Positions 26,871-37,532 of a stretch of 64,000 bases of DNA are shown one piece after another; the first letter of the stretch is position 1; the number at the start of each line of letters is the position of its first letter. A program made the position numbers and the translations under genes. The DNA lies in NCBI RefSeq assembly GCF_017980685.1, contig NZ_JACXXO010000001.1, forward strand, positions 186,001-250,000. Reading direction: 5' to 3'. The notes under the pieces are model-generated. The model did not search any database and was not told the DNA's origin. It was given only the letters and a program-made list of their open reading frames with translations. This DNA comes from Pseudomonas iridis. GTDB taxonomy: Bacteria > Pseudomonadota > Gammaproteobacteria > Pseudomonadales > Pseudomonadaceae.

Positions 26871-28673
26871 TTATCGGATCCCGGCCAAAAGGGTTCTGGC
26901 GGTTTGCTTCAAAGGCTCGTCCCCGTCCTTGAGCAACTCATTGAGCAGCGCAATCGCGCTGTCGATGTCGCCGTCATCGATGCAGGTCTGCGCCTGTTCG
27001 AGCTTCTCCGCCCCCGCCTCGTCTGGCGCTGACATCTGTAAATCCAATGGTTCCAGTGCCAGCGAGGGCAGCGGATCGGAAAACGCTTCAAGAAAGTCAT
27101 CGTCCAGCGGCTGCGCCTCAGGCTCCGGGATCCATTCAAGCTCCGCGTCTTCACTGGTCGCGGTCTCTGGCAGGTCAAAGTCCTGCGGCAACACTTTCAG
27201 GCTGGAAGCGAAGCTGGAGTCGTCTGTTGCTGACTGAGCCAGTGCCGGGCGGCTGTCCTCCAGATCCCAATTGGAGTTCACCGACAACTCATCCAGATTC
27301 AACTCGAAATTGTCCTCAGGCAACGCAGGCCCGGCGACTACGACGGGAGCAATGCCAATGGCCGATGGCGTGACTGCCGCCAACGGCGCAGTGCCCAACA
27401 GCTTCGGATGCCGAGCGCGGATATCCAGCAAGGCTTGTGCAGCAACACCCTGTTCACGCAAATGACTTTCCTGCTGTTCAAACGCTGCGCTATCGCCCTG
27501 ACGCCCTAGCACTTCGAGTAGCTGCAAACCAAGATCGGTGCGCTCCGGCTCTTTGTGCAGCGCGTCGCGCAACAGTCCGGCGGCTTCGCCGAGGCGCCCA
27601 TAGGCCAGGTAAATCCCCACGGCTTCCAGCACATCACCCGCCGTCGGCTCTTCACGAGGATCGGCCGAGGCGTGAGCCATGACCGGTTCAGTCACCCCCT
27701 GTGAGGAACCGGCGTCATCCCCATCGGGCTCGTTGCTCAACGGTAATAACGGCAAAGGTGCATCGCCCTGCTGCTGTTGCTGGCGTCGACGGAGCACGAG
27801 CAACCCGGCCAATGTCACCAGCAACAGCAAGCCACCGAGTAATGGCCAGTTCAAACCGTCCTCTGCGGGCTCGATTGGCGCAGCGGCAGCTGTCGGTGTT
27901 GGTGTCGGTGTTGGTGCCGGTGTCACTACTGGCGCTGGCGGTGCCTTTTGCTGCTCGATCAAGCGTGCTTGCAGATCACTGACCTGTTTCCTGCCGTCGG
28001 CAATCTGCACATCCTGCGCCTGCAGTTTGGCGTTCAGCTCATCAAGGGACTTTTGCAACTGCTGGTTCTGCAACACGCTGGCTGCCAGTTGTTCGGCCAG
28101 TGCATCGTTGGCCTGCGCTGTTGTGGATGAAGGCGCGGCCGGCATGGCGCGTTTGCCCTGGGCCGCCAGTGGTGGCGCGGTCACGGGCTCGACAGTGGGA
28201 AATGCTGAGGATTGCGCGCGCGGGTCCGGCTCATCGGTAGCCGGCACGATACCCGGTGATCCCGGCGGATCGATCAGCACCGTGTATTCGCGCAGCAAGC
28301 GGCCATTGGGCTGATTGAGCTGCACCAGGAAATTCAGAAAGGGTTCGTTGACCGGTTTGCTGGAGGTCACCCGAATCATCTGGCGATTGCCATGCAGGAT
28401 CGGCGTGAACTTGAGGTCGTTGAGGAAAAACACCCGCTCGACCCCGGCACGGCCGAACTCTTCTGCCGTGGCCAGGCTCACTGACAGATCGTTCTGCGTC
28501 AGTGTCCCGACATCGATCAGCGCAATATCGGCCTTGAACGGCTGATTGAGGGCTGAATGAATCGTGATCTCGCCAAGCCCCAAAGCCATCGACAAGGTCG
28601 AATAGCCGAGTGCGCCAGCGACCAATAATCCCTTGGCGTAAACGCGCAGTACCGTGTGCCAACTTGCGAGCAT
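26871..28673 (-). CDS. FimV-like inner-membrane protein
   Basis: A 600-residue protein resembling the peptidoglycan-binding and pole-organising FimV/HubP family. The N-terminus holds a signal-type helix and the FimV-type domain (GLGEITIHSALNQPFKADIA, residues about 32-150). A Gln-rich coiled coil (about 190-245), a Pro/Thr linker, a single membrane helix (WPLLGGLLLLVTLAGLLVL) and TPR-like and acidic cytoplasmic regions follow. The last 50 residues match the FimV C-terminal domain (CIDDGDIDSAIALLNELLKDG). It is shorter than P. aeruginosa FimV (919). The second ATG, 28673, is chosen because AAGGG abuts the first but is six bases from the second. Confidence 0.85.
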   Translation of the reverse strand: MLASWHTVLRVYAKGLLVAGALGYSTLSMALGLGEITIHSALNQPFKADIALIDVGTLTQNDLSVSLATAEEFGRAGVERVFFLNDLKFTPILHGNRQMIRVTSSKPVNEPFLNFLVQLNQPNGRLLREYTVLIDPPGSPGIVPATDEPDPRAQSSAFPTVEPVTAPPLAAQGKRAMPAAPSSTTAQANDALAEQLAASVLQNQQLQKSLDELNAKLQAQDVQIADGRKQVSDLQARLIEQQKAPPAPVVTPAPTPTPTPTAAAAPIEPAEDGLNWPLLGGLLLLVTLAGLLVLRRRQQQQQGDAPLPLLPLSNEPDGDDAGSSQGVTEPVMAHASADPREEPTAGDVLEAVGIYLAYGRLGEAAGLLRDALHKEPERTDLGLQLLEVLGRQGDSAAFEQQESHLREQGVAAQALLDIRARHPKLLGTAPLAAVTPSAIGIAPVVVAGPALPEDNFELNLDELSVNSNWDLEDSRPALAQSATDDSSFASSLKVLPQDFDLPETATSEDAELEWIPEPEAQPLDDDFLEAFSDPLPSLALEPLDLQMSAPDEAGAEKLEQAQTCIDDGDIDSAIALLNELLKDGDEPLKQTARTLLAGIR

Positions 28674-28801
28674 GAGCATCCCTTAAATAAGCAAAACCGA
28701 CTTCTTATGCGTTCGCACATCCGGTACGAACACGATATTGCCTAGTAGTTCTTATAGTCTGCTCAGTGCGATCTCTCAAAAAACGGGTGCGCGGTTATGC
28801 C

Positions 28802-29236
28802 TCAAGATTTTTCCAGGTTGGCCAGAATGTGACCGTGAACACGCATGCACACCTTTAAATCCGCCTCGTCGACACCGTCGAACAATTCGTGGCGCAGTTG
28901 GGTAGCAATGGTTTCGATTTGTTCGATCAACGGCAGGGCCGGTGCACACAGGACAATTTTTTTCGCCCGGCGGTCTTCAACCACCGACTGGCGTTGCACC
29001 AGCCCTTGGCTTTCCAGACTATCGAGCAAGCGCGCGAGGGTGGGGCCTTCGACGCCAACGCTTTGCGCCAGCTCTCGCTGTGTCGGCGCTTCCTCGAAAC
29101 GCGCCAGATGCAGCAGCACCAGCCAGCGCGCCTGGGACAGGCCAAGGCCGGCCAGACGCCGGTCCAGCTCGGCACGCCAGCCGCGGGACATCTGGGCCAG
29201 TTGCATGCCAAAGCGGTGTTGATCGGTTAACGGCAT
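28802..29236 (-). CDS. MarR-family transcriptional regulator
   Basis: A 144-residue winged-helix regulator (SQARWLVLLHLARF, TQRELAQSVGVEGPTLARLLDSLE, VEDRRAKKIVLC wing). It resembles SlyA-like regulators controlling efflux or stress genes. It is followed by the fimV-like gene on the same strand but 128 bases apart. A short inverted repeat upstream (29273-29285) may be its operator. Confidence 0.9.
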   Translation of the reverse strand: MPLTDQHRFGMQLAQMSRGWRAELDRRLAGLGLSQARWLVLLHLARFEEAPTQRELAQSVGVEGPTLARLLDSLESQGLVQRQSVVEDRRAKKIVLCAPALPLIEQIETIATQLRHELFDGVDEADLKVCMRVHGHILANLEKS

Positions 29237-29272
29237 AAAACACTCATGGTTAGACGGATGTAATAGAGAAAA

Positions 29273-29285
29273 ACTAATTATTAGT
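29273..29285. promoter_or_regulatory. Candidate MarR operator
   Basis: ACTAAT-T-ATTAGT is a perfect 6-1-6 inverted repeat, 37 bases upstream of the marR-type ATG, in an AT-rich stretch. AT-rich dyads in this position are typical of autoregulated MarR genes; binding is inferred. Confidence 0.45.
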
Positions 29286-29346
29286 CAGCTAAGCATGAGC
29301 TGCAGCTATAGGCAAGTGTCGGCCTGTACTGAATCGTTACATCTTG

Positions 29347-29541
29347 AAAAGCCCCTCACCCTGACCCTCTCCCAAAGGGAGAGGGGACTGATTGGGGGAT
29401 GCTGGAGAAATCCATCGATCTGAAAGGTCTTTACCGAATCCATTATCGACTCAGGCCTTCAGGTCGATGTAACCCGCAAGACACCTCGGTAGGCCCCCTC
29501 TCCCTCTGGGAGAGGGCTGGGCGGGCGGCGTTCCGATGAGG
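29347..29541 (-). repeat. About 195-bp interspersed repeat, copy 2
   Basis: Reverse-oriented relative of 16910-17100. The outer 50-60 bases at each end are near identical and the centre is diverged. It lies between the marR-type gene and the recQ 3' end. Confidence 0.8.
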
Positions 29542-29565
29542 AGCTCTGAGGGACTAGGGCCCGAA

Positions 29566-31695
29566 TTACATTTCAAACTCGGATTGCAGCGCAGCCCGCA
29601 CGCAATAAAGGACGCCTTCAGGAACGCGACCTGCGAACAGTTCGGCGATTTCGGCGACCGGCGGCAATTCACCCTCGCCATCAAGAAACGCGTCCTGCAC
29701 CTCGCCCATCAGCTCTTCAGGCAAGTCCAGGGCCTGCTCCAGTGAGAGTTGTTGCTTGCCGATCGCCTCGGCGAGCATGGTGTAGACGTTCTTTTCCGAG
29801 CACTGCAACTGCCCGGCAATCTGCATCGGGGTCATGCCCGCGCGGGCCAGGGTGATGAGCTCGTGACGCACATCGGCCACCACCTTCGGCGCCTCGACCT
29901 CGCCGCCGAGCACTTCGAGGAAAGCATCGCCGTAGCGCTCCAGCTTGCGCGCACCGACGCCGCTGACCCGGGCCATTTCCGCCAACGAAGTTGGCTGGCT
30001 GCGCAGCATTTCCAGAAGTGTCGAATCCGGGAAGATGACATACGGCGGCACGCCGTGTTCTTCGGCCAGTTTGCGTCGCAACGCACGCAGGGCTTCCCAC
30101 TGCTCGCGCTCTTCGCCGCGCACCAATTGGCTGGCCTGGCTCTTGCTGCCGCTCTTGGCGGTGACCTGTGGTTTGAGGTCGCGGCGCAGTTCCAGTGTCA
30201 CTTCGCCCTTGAGCAGTGGCCGGCAGGTATCGTTCAAACGCAAGCCGCCATAACCTTCGTGGTCGACATCGGCCAGTCCACGCGCAACCAATTGACGGAA
30301 CAGCGAGCGCCATTCACTTTCGCTCAGTGCCTTGCCAACGCCGAACACCGACAGATGCTGATGACCGAAACTGCGAACCTTTTCGTTGTCCTTGCCCAGC
30401 AGCACATCGACCAGATGGCCGACGCCGTAACGCTGACCGGTGCGAAAGATTGCCGACAACCCCTGACGCGCAGGCTCGGTGGCGTCCCAGGTCTGCACAC
30501 CGTCGACGCAGTTGTCGCAATGGCCGCAAGGTTCGGCCATCTGCTCATCGAAATACGCCAGCAGCGTCTGACGACGGCAACGAGTCTCTTCGCAGAGCGA
30601 CAGCATCGCGTCGAGCTTGTGTTGCTCCAGACGCTTGTGACGCTCGTCGCCTTCAGAGTTTTGCAGCATCTGCTTTAGCATCACCACGTCTTGCAGACCG
30701 TAGGCCATCCACGCATCCGCCGGCAGACCGTCACGACCACCGCGTCCGGTTTCTTGGTAATACGCTTCGAGTGATTTCGGCAGATCGAGGTGGGCAACAA
30801 AACGCACGTTGGGCTTGTCGATGCCCATGCCGAACGCCACGGTGGCGACCATGATCAGGCCTTCCTCGTTGAGGAAACGCTTTTGGTTGAAGGCGCGTAG
30901 CTCGTTGGGCAGACCGGCGTGATACGGCAGCGCCGGGAAGCCTTGATCGCTCAGGAATGCCGCGACTTCTTCAACCTTCTTGCGCGACAGGCAATAGACA
31001 ATGCCGGCATCGCTGCGCCGCTCGGCAAGAAACGCCAGCAACTGCTTGCGCGGCTGCTCCTTGGGCACGATGCGGTAGAAAATGTTCGGTCGGTCGAAGC
31101 TCGACAGGAAGCGCTCGGCGTTCTGCAGATGCAGGCGTTCGACGATTTCTTCGCGGGTACGCTTGTCGGCGGTGGCCGTCAGCGCGATGCGCGGCACAGT
31201 CGGGAACAACTCGGCCAGTTGCCCGAGTTGCAGATACTCGCGACGGAAGTCATGACCCCACTGCGACACACAGTGCGCTTCGTCGATGGCGAACAGCGCA
31301 ATGTCGAGACTTTGCAGGAAGGACAACATGCGTGGCTGCACCAGACGCTCGGGCGCCAGATAGAGCATCTTCACTTCACCGCGCTTGATCCGCGTTGCCA
31401 GATCACGCTGCTGTTCGGCACTCAACGTGGAGTTCAGCGCGGCGGCCGCCACGCCCAGCTCTTCGAGAGTGGCAACCTGGTCATCCATCAGTGCGATCAA
31501 CGGCGATACCACCACTGCCAGGCCATCGCGTAACAGCGCCGGAACCTGGAAGCACAGGGACTTGCCGCCACCGGTAGGCATCAATACCAGCGCGTCACCG
31601 CCACTGGCCACGCGCTCAATGATTGCACCCTGGCGGCCACGGAAACTGTCGTAGCCGAAGATGTCCTTGAGGACGCGTTGTGCCTGTTCGAGCAT
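29566..31695 (-). CDS. recQ: ATP-dependent DNA helicase RecQ
   Basis: A 709-residue superfamily 2 helicase that unwinds DNA 3'-5' in recombination repair. Walker A ([10 protein letters not shown]), DEAH ([14 protein letters not shown]), SAT-like [10 protein letters not shown] and the ETGRGGRDG motif VI are present. The zinc-binding cysteines ([17 protein letters not shown]), the winged-helix domain and an HRDC domain (about residues 535-610) follow. A further about 90 C-terminal residues ([20 protein letters not shown]) resemble an extra helix-turn-helix found in longer RecQ proteins. It is about 100 residues longer than E. coli RecQ. Confidence 0.95.
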   Translation of the reverse strand: MLEQAQRVLKDIFGYDSFRGRQGAIIERVASGGDALVLMPTGGGKSLCFQVPALLRDGLAVVVSPLIALMDDQVATLEELGVAAAALNSTLSAEQQRDLATRIKRGEVKMLYLAPERLVQPRMLSFLQSLDIALFAIDEAHCVSQWGHDFRREYLQLGQLAELFPTVPRIALTATADKRTREEIVERLHLQNAERFLSSFDRPNIFYRIVPKEQPRKQLLAFLAERRSDAGIVYCLSRKKVEEVAAFLSDQGFPALPYHAGLPNELRAFNQKRFLNEEGLIMVATVAFGMGIDKPNVRFVAHLDLPKSLEAYYQETGRGGRDGLPADAWMAYGLQDVVMLKQMLQNSEGDERHKRLEQHKLDAMLSLCEETRCRRQTLLAYFDEQMAEPCGHCDNCVDGVQTWDATEPARQGLSAIFRTGQRYGVGHLVDVLLGKDNEKVRSFGHQHLSVFGVGKALSESEWRSLFRQLVARGLADVDHEGYGGLRLNDTCRPLLKGEVTLELRRDLKPQVTAKSGSKSQASQLVRGEEREQWEALRALRRKLAEEHGVPPYVIFPDSTLLEMLRSQPTSLAEMARVSGVGARKLERYGDAFLEVLGGEVEAPKVVADVRHELITLARAGMTPMQIAGQLQCSEKNVYTMLAEAIGKQQLSLEQALDLPEELMGEVQDAFLDGEGELPPVAEIAELFAGRVPEGVLYCVRAALQSEFEM

Positions 31696-31895
31696 AAAAA
31701 CTCCAAAAATCTACCGATACATCCCTGCTCAGGCTGGTTCAGAACAGCCAGGGCCGTTTAAACAAAACGTAAGAACGCATTGCACGACAACCGCAATGCG
31801 GGCAGGGATCGCAAAACGCGGCAGTATACCCGAGGCCTCCCCTGCACAGGGTGCCGCTGATAAGACACTGATAAACCTGCCACACATAAATCCCC

Positions 31896-31984
31896 TGTGG
31901 GAGCGAGCCTGCTCGCGAATACGGTGGGTCAGCCGATATAAAAGTGCCTGATACGCCGCATTCGCGAGCAGGCTCGCTCCCACA
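31896..31984. repeat. REP pair (GTGGGAGCGAGCCTGCTCGCGAA class)
   Basis: Inverted arms between the divergent recQ and yecA-type genes. Confidence 0.9.
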
Positions 31985-32092
31985 GGGTCAAGATACAGCC
32001 GGACAATCGCGGCAAATCTGCCACGCGGCTGGCTTGAGCGCGCAAGAAGGCCTAGAATTCCCGCATTATTGATTCCCCAAGGTAGCAACGTA

Positions 32093-32680
32093 ATGTCCTT
32101 CGCTGAGCAACTGACCCGCCTGCAAGTCTTCCTCGACGCCGACGAGCTGCACGACGAGGCGCTGGATTACGTGGCCGCCCACGGTTACCTGACCGCGCTG
32201 TCGATCTGCTCCGAAGAAGTGTCAGAGCGTGAATGGATCGACGCCCTGTTCGCCGAAGAGCCGCATTACAGCGACGAAGCACAGCGTGCCGAGATCGAAG
32301 CCACCCTGATCGGCCTCAAGGCGCACATCGCCCGTCAACTGGCGTCCGATGAAGAATTCGAACTGCCGTGCGAGCTGGATCTGGGCGAAGACCCGGACGA
32401 TTCGGAATTGCGCGGCTGGTGCATTGGCTTCATGGAAGGCGTGTTCCTGCGTGAAGCTGCCTGGTTCGAAACCGCCGAAGAAGAAGTCAGCGAAATGCTC
32501 CTGCCGATCATGGTCGGTTCGGGTCTGTTCGACGAACAACCCGAGTTCGAAGACATCGCTCAAGACGCCAATCTGATGGACGACATGATTGTGCAGATCC
32601 CGGAAGCCCTGACTGCGCTGTACCTGCTGTGCCAGGCGCCCGACGAAAAACCGGCGATCCTCAAGCCACGTCACCACTAA
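32093..32680 (+). CDS. YecA/UPF0149 family protein
   Basis: A 195-residue acidic helical protein. The family pattern includes LRGWCIGFMEGVFLREAAWF and the LLPIMVGSGLFDEQPEF segment. The C-terminal SEC-C zinc motif found in some YecA proteins is missing. AAGG lies upstream of the ATG at 32093. Role unknown. The YbaN-type gene follows after 10 bases. Confidence 0.88.
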   Translation: MSFAEQLTRLQVFLDADELHDEALDYVAAHGYLTALSICSEEVSEREWIDALFAEEPHYSDEAQRAEIEATLIGLKAHIARQLASDEEFELPCELDLGEDPDDSELRGWCIGFMEGVFLREAAWFETAEEEVSEMLLPIMVGSGLFDEQPEFEDIAQDANLMDDMIVQIPEALTALYLLCQAPDEKPAILKPRHH

Positions 32681-32690
32681 GACCCGGCCT

Positions 32691-33086
32691 ATGGACAACC
32701 CCATAGGCAACCGCCCCCTGATGTTGCGCTACTTCCTGCTGGCCATCGGCTGGCTCAGCGTGGCATTGGGGGTGATCGGTATCTTCCTGCCCGTCCTGCC
32801 CACCACCCCTTTCCTTCTGCTCGCCGCCGCCTGCTTCGCGCGCAGTTCTCCGCGTTTCTATCAATGGCTGGTCGAGCATCCACGGCTCGGGCCATGGATC
32901 CGCGATTACCTTGATGGCAACGGCATTCCGCTCAAGGGCAAGGTCTACGCGATCGGGCTGATGTGGGCGAGCATTCTGCTCTCCTGCTATCTGGTGCCAC
33001 TGCCGTGGGCGCAGGGGTTCATGTTGACCAGCGCGGTATTGGTGACGGTTTACATTTTGCGGCAGAAAACCCTGCACAAGCCTTGA
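32691..33086 (+). CDS. YbaN/DUF454 inner-membrane protein
   Basis: A 131-residue protein with three predicted helices and the DUF454 hallmark (GWLSVALGVIGIFLPVLPTTPFLLLA, cited in part, and ACFARSSPRFYQWLVEHPRLGPWI). It is probably translated with the yecA-type gene 10 bases upstream. The start has a weak ribosome binding site; an alternative ATG lies at 32721. Function unknown. Confidence 0.88.
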   Translation: MDNPIGNRPLMLRYFLLAIGWLSVALGVIGIFLPVLPTTPFLLLAAACFARSSPRFYQWLVEHPRLGPWIRDYLDGNGIPLKGKVYAIGLMWASILLSCYLVPLPWAQGFMLTSAVLVTVYILRQKTLHKP

Positions 33087-33149
33087 GTCGTCGGTAAATG
33101 CTTGGCTAAAAACAGCGTCCCGTTGATACCGTTCATCTGAAAGCCTTGT

Positions 33150-33173
33150 GCACCTGTCAGATCTGACAGGTGC
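33150..33173. promoter_or_regulatory. Perfect palindrome matching a lux box (before Ig1)
   Basis: A 24-bp perfect palindrome whose inner 20 bases (33152-33171, ACCTGTCAGATCTGACAGGT) match the layout of LuxR-type operators: the classic Vibrio fischeri box differs at four central positions. It is centred 70 bases before the Ig1 ATG. An identical core precedes Ig2. Confidence 0.7.
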
Positions 33174-33231
33174 GCATTCTGCCGTTTAGCCGTTCAATCA
33201 CTCCGTCATCTTCCTCAGCGGAGTCCTCGCC

Positions 33232-36200
33232 ATGTCCAGCCCCATCGAACCTATGCTCCTTGAGGAACTCGGCATCCCCGGTCGCAGCAAAGACCCGGTG
33301 TCGACGGATCCCGATGTCTGGGGCATCAACATCGCCGCCGCGCTGGGCAACTTTCCGTTTCACGGCCTGCTCTGCGAGGCGGGGCCTTGGGGCAACATGG
33401 CGGAAGGCGACGAGTTGACGGTCGCTTGGGGCACCGGGCAGAACGTCTGGGTGGAAACCGTCAACAAGGAAGAAGTCAACACGCGACTGCGCATGTTCGT
33501 GCCTCCCCGGCACATGGTCGATGGCCAGTTTACGGTGTCCTATTCCGTCAAGCAGCTGGGCGCCAGCAAGCCTGAACCGTCCGAAGTCACGCAGGTGGTG
33601 GTCAAGCTGTCGCGCCCTGCCGGCCATGATGACAACGGTGACGGCGGGCATTCCAGGCTGATCATGATCATTCCCCAGGAGATTGTTGACGGCGGCATCG
33701 ACAAGGAAAACGTGGCCGATGGCGTGGAGATCAGCATTGGCAAGGCCGATGGCACACCACCCTATCCCTACGCCGCAGCGGGCGATATTTGTCGCTTGAG
33801 TTGGGGCGGGATCTTCGTGCTCAGTGAGCCGTTGACCCAGGAACAGGCGGAAGGCAAGGCCCCGATCACCATCACCATCACGGAAGCGATCATTCGCGAG
33901 GCCGGCGATGCAGAGTCTCCCGGCGTGGCCGTGGTGTTCGAGGTGTACGACAAGGTCTTCAACCGTTCCGAGGACTGGAGCCCCGAGCAGCGTATAGAGG
34001 TGGCGGTGGATGCGACCCGGCTGATCGCGCCGTTGCTCAAGGAAACGCTGAACAACGTGCTGGACGTCGACAAACTGGGCGACGCCGATGGCACCGTGCA
34101 AGTTGTTGCCATGGATACGAGCAAGTTCAAAGTCGGAGACAAGGTATTCATCAGGATCAAGGGCACCCCCGTCGAAGGACCGCCGATTGATTGGGAACCG
34201 TCAGCAGGCGTGGAGTTGAAAAGTGTGCCGAGCGTTATGGAAACCAAGGCCCCCAACGCCGTGCTGCGCCAGTTGGCCAAGTCCCCGATCACCTTGTCTT
34301 TCCGCCTGGAAAAAGCCGACGGCTCCGCCGATCTGAAATCCAAAAACCAATTCATCCGCGTCATTGGCGAAGTCCAGCGGTTGGCCGCGCCGGAAGTGCT
34401 GGACGAGGACTCCGGAGCGCTGGACCCGACACTGCCCCAAATCCGTCTCGAGATCCCCTTCGACATATCCTTTGTCGAAGGCCAGGTCCTTCAGCCGGCC
34501 ATGCTCGGTACCACGCCCGGCCTCAAACCGTACCTGCCTGAGCTGCCAGCGCGCCCCATCACCCACAACGACATCGTCGCGGCCAAACCACTGTTGTACA
34601 ACATCGACGGCAAACACCTGGCCCCGGTCGACGGTGGCACGGCGGAGTTCTACTACCAACTACTGATTCCGAGCGCAGTGCTCACCACGCTGGACCCGTT
34701 CGAAGCCACCCGCGCCATTCGCGAGTCGATCCACACCGACATCCTGCGCATCGGCGAACCACGCCAGGAACTGCCGAAACCGGTCGTGGCCGGCGTGGTG
34801 GACGGCGTCCTGCCCGCCGACACCGCCGGCACCACCGCGACGATGATCTACAAAGAAACGGTCTCCGGCGATGATATTTTCATATCATGGTTCGGCTCGA
34901 TCACCGGCGAATATTCCGACTCGATCAAGCTGAACGAATTTACCGCCGGCAAGGAAGTGCCGTTCACCATCCCGGCTGCGATGATCAAGGGCAATGAAGG
35001 CGGCACGGTCGAGGTCAAGAACGAGATCAAACGCGCGGCGGGCGGGACGAGTTATTCGGATACGTTGACGTTCAGTGTCGGCGTGGCGCTGGAAAATCCA
35101 TTGCCTTTGCCGCAAATGCCACTCGCCAACGGTACGGGCGCGAGTGTGACGCTGGCACCTCTGGACGCTCAGAGCGGAGCCAAGGTCATCGTGGCCTACA
35201 CGGGCATGAACGATAAACAAAACATCAAACTGACCATGACGGGCACGCCCGGCGCAGGCTCGCCGGAAATCCCCGCCAAACAAGGCGTCGCCAGTGGCAG
35301 CATCGAGTTTCTGATTCCTGCCGAAGCCATTGCGGCCAACATCGGCAATGCGACCAAAACCTTCACACTCAAATACGAAGTCAAGGCAGGCCAGACCATT
35401 CCATCCTTGCCCCTGACCGTCAACGTCACGCCATTGCCTGCGGCGCAAATGGACAAAATCAGCATCAAGCAAGCCGATGGTACGGAGCTGGATCTGTCGA
35501 AGGTGCCCACTGGCGCCACCATCGTCGCTGGCGCTTGGCCGTATATGGCCGTCAATCATCGGGTCAAACTGGAAATCAAAGGAACGAAAACCGACGGCGA
35601 AGAACTCAATCACGTGCTATGGATGTGGCCGTCATCGTTCGTCAACCAGAACTGGGCCACGACCGGTTCCTATGAACACCCACTGGCTTACAACCTCCTC
35701 AAGGACCTGGCCAATGACAGCACGCTGGAACTGCATTTTAAGGCCGCGTTGACCTTGAGCCGTGTGGAGGAAGAGGCGATTTTAGCGCCGGTGAAGGCAT
35801 ACACGATCAAGGCGACATTGGATTTGCAGCCACCGGCTCTTGTGGCTCCGGCCGAAGACCCGATTGATGTCTTGGCCTACCCGGAGGGTGTGGCGGTGCG
35901 CATTGAATTCCTTGATGCACGGAGCGACGACCGGGCACGGCTAGAGGAAGTCAATCCGCCAGTAGGTTCGCCGCAGTTTCCGTTGGTGGAGTTCAACAGC
36001 GATAAACAGGTGGATACGGTGTTGAGCCCCGCATTTCTCGCCGCGCGGCATGGAAAGGAGATCGAGCTGCTCTGGAATTTGCACCGCAACGGTGGGCAGG
36101 CTGGCAAGTCGCCCATCACACGAATGAGTGTGCTGAAGATTGCGGATGGGGATCCACGGTTGCCGACACCGAACATTGACGGCAATACGAGTTCAGAGCT

Positions 36201-36966
36201 GAATGTTCAAGGACTCGCAACGGATGCGCGGATTCTCGCGGCGAAATGGCCGGTGTTCGAGCCCGGGCAACCGATCTGGGTCAAGTGTGCAGGCTTTGAC
36301 AAGAATGGTGACCCCGTCAGCATAGATGTCAGGTCGGGAGAGCCTAATGATTCAATGGATGGCTTGTCGGTGGAGGCGCCGGTTGAGTGGTTGAAAGAAC
36401 TCAAACACGGGACTGAGCTGAAGATAACGTGCGCGGTTATCCTGGATGGGTCTGCTGTCAAAGCTAACGCGGTGACCTTTCCGCTACGTTCCTACGGCAT
36501 AAAAGACATTTCACCTGTATATGAAAACTTTGATGGCACGCCTAATCAATGGATAAAAGTTCACCAAAGCATCGAACTCCCGACCATGACCATTACCTTT
36601 CTTTCAGGTGGCGGATATATAGGGATTTATTCCTCTATGTCCCGCCCGGAAATCCCCGGCAAACGTAGCAGGCAATTACTGCATCTTGGCTATCCCGATG
36701 GCTCATTATTAAAGTCACATAGATGCAAAATTGATCTCAAATCAGAATATTCAACAGTCAGTTTTTGGCAAAGCTGGACAAAAACCAATGACATTACGGC
36801 TTTTTTTTACAATACAGCGGGTCAACTGTTGGGAGAAAGACTATTTACTCAATCGCTTGAAGACGCCCATCTTGTAGAATTCACTTCAAACGGAATAAGC
36901 AGGATTGAAATAGAATGCAGATCAAACGATTGGATCGCGCTCGATCACTTTTCACTCATCGCCTGA
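33232..36966 (+). CDS. Large Ig-like-module protein Ig1 (1244 aa)
   Basis: I recognise no named family. The protein consists of consecutive beta-rich modules of 90-120 residues. A repeated pattern is [21 protein letters not shown] followed by [13 protein letters not shown], with close relatives in Ig2. Modules ending [16 protein letters not shown] and starting [16 protein letters not shown] are shared with Ig2, Ig3 and Ig4. There is no N-terminal signal, no LPXTG-like anchor and no RTX repeats. The last about 160 residues (from [10 protein letters not shown]) differ: a Ser/Ile-rich, probably jelly-roll module encoded by visibly AT-richer DNA. CGGAG lies before the ATG. It may be a surface or secreted protein exported by an unknown route. 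Confidence 0.8.
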   Translation: MSSPIEPMLLEELGIPGRSKDPVSTDPDVWGINIAAALGNFPFHGLLCEAGPWGNMAEGDELTVAWGTGQNVWVETVNKEEVNTRLRMFVPPRHMVDGQFTVSYSVKQLGASKPEPSEVTQVVVKLSRPAGHDDNGDGGHSRLIMIIPQEIVDGGIDKENVADGVEISIGKADGTPPYPYAAAGDICRLSWGGIFVLSEPLTQEQAEGKAPITITITEAIIREAGDAESPGVAVVFEVYDKVFNRSEDWSPEQRIEVAVDATRLIAPLLKETLNNVLDVDKLGDADGTVQVVAMDTSKFKVGDKVFIRIKGTPVEGPPIDWEPSAGVELKSVPSVMETKAPNAVLRQLAKSPITLSFRLEKADGSADLKSKNQFIRVIGEVQRLAAPEVLDEDSGALDPTLPQIRLEIPFDISFVEGQVLQPAMLGTTPGLKPYLPELPARPITHNDIVAAKPLLYNIDGKHLAPVDGGTAEFYYQLLIPSAVLTTLDPFEATRAIRESIHTDILRIGEPRQELPKPVVAGVVDGVLPADTAGTTATMIYKETVSGDDIFISWFGSITGEYSDSIKLNEFTAGKEVPFTIPAAMIKGNEGGTVEVKNEIKRAAGGTSYSDTLTFSVGVALENPLPLPQMPLANGTGASVTLAPLDAQSGAKVIVAYTGMNDKQNIKLTMTGTPGAGSPEIPAKQGVASGSIEFLIPAEAIAANIGNATKTFTLKYEVKAGQTIPSLPLTVNVTPLPAAQMDKISIKQADGTELDLSKVPTGATIVAGAWPYMAVNHRVKLEIKGTKTDGEELNHVLWMWPSSFVNQNWATTGSYEHPLAYNLLKDLANDSTLELHFKAALTLSRVEEEAILAPVKAYTIKATLDLQPPALVAPAEDPIDVLAYPEGVAVRIEFLDARSDDRARLEEVNPPVGSPQFPLVEFNSDKQVDTVLSPAFLAARHGKEIELLWNLHRNGGQAGKSPITRMSVLKIADGDPRLPTPNIDGNTSSELNVQGLATDARILAAKWPVFEPGQPIWVKCAGFDKNGDPVSIDVRSGEPNDSMDGLSVEAPVEWLKELKHGTELKITCAVILDGSAVKANAVTFPLRSYGIKDISPVYENFDGTPNQWIKVHQSIELPTMTITFLSGGGYIGIYSSMSRPEIPGKRSRQLLHLGYPDGSLLKSHRCKIDLKSEYSTVSFWQSWTKTNDITAFFYNTAGQLLGERLFTQSLEDAHLVEFTSNGISRIEIECRSNDWIALDHFSLIA

Positions 36967-37077
36967 TCTGCGCAATGACAGGGTTTCCAGTAATTTGTAA
37001 TTTGGCGACGGCTTTATCTAACCAGTGATTTAAACAGCAGGGCTTGATCGGGATTTTTCTGCTGACCGGGATGGCCC

Positions 37078-37143
37078 TTTCGCGAGCAAGCTCGCTCCCA
37101 CAGGGAAACGCATTCCAAATGTGGGAGCGAGCTTGCTCGCGAA
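37078..37143. repeat. REP pair (GAGCAAGCTCG variant)
   Basis: Two inverted arms about 18 bases apart with GAGCAAGCTCGCTCCCACAG and complement. Confidence 0.85.
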
Positions 37144-37225
37144 GGGGCCATAAAATCCGGCGCGATTCTTTGATTTAAACGAAGGTGTTTAAAAGACACT
37201 TGCAGACACGCCTTCCAGGCTACAA

Positions 37226-37532
37226 ATTCTTGCGCCATTGCCTACAGCTAAGCCAGAATCCGCCGGCTTGTGCGCCTTGGGCCGGATCTCTATCGTGGAT
37301 CGGTCGCTGACGAATCAGCGATCGGGTTTAGCGACTCGAACTCAAGTCAAAGGTGCATCAGCGTTCCAGGCTTCGTTGCGGATCTGTATGTTCGCGATTT
37401 CGTCATGGTGGCTGTATGCGGGAGACCTTCGGGTCTGCCGGGTGCCTTTGACCGGTTCGCTAACCTGCGTACAGCCGCCACCCTCCTGTTTAGCGACCGG
37501 TTGTAGCGGCTCCACTTCAAAGGAGCTTCACC
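37226..37532 (+). promoter_or_regulatory. Structured mRNA leader of the DUF3077-type gene, copy 1
   Basis: A stretch conserved with 50687-50964. It holds hairpin A (TCGCTGA-CGAA-TCAGCGA, 37304-37321) and a 16-bp stem P1 (37407-37422 with 37464-37479) enclosing hairpin P2 (AGACC-TTCG-GGTCT, 37423-37436). The 3' strand of P1 can instead pair with 37506-37511 (AGCCGC with GCGGCT). GCTCC at 37509-37513 can pair with the ribosome binding site GGAGC at 37522-37526. These pairings exclude one another, as in a translational switch. All stems were read from sequence; switching is inferred. Confidence 0.65.

Noticed and set aside
33150..33173. Palindrome as a Rho-independent terminator of the YbaN-type gene
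   Set aside because: There is no loop in the perfect palindrome and no T run, and the same 20-mer recurs at a fixed distance before another start codon; an operator fits better.
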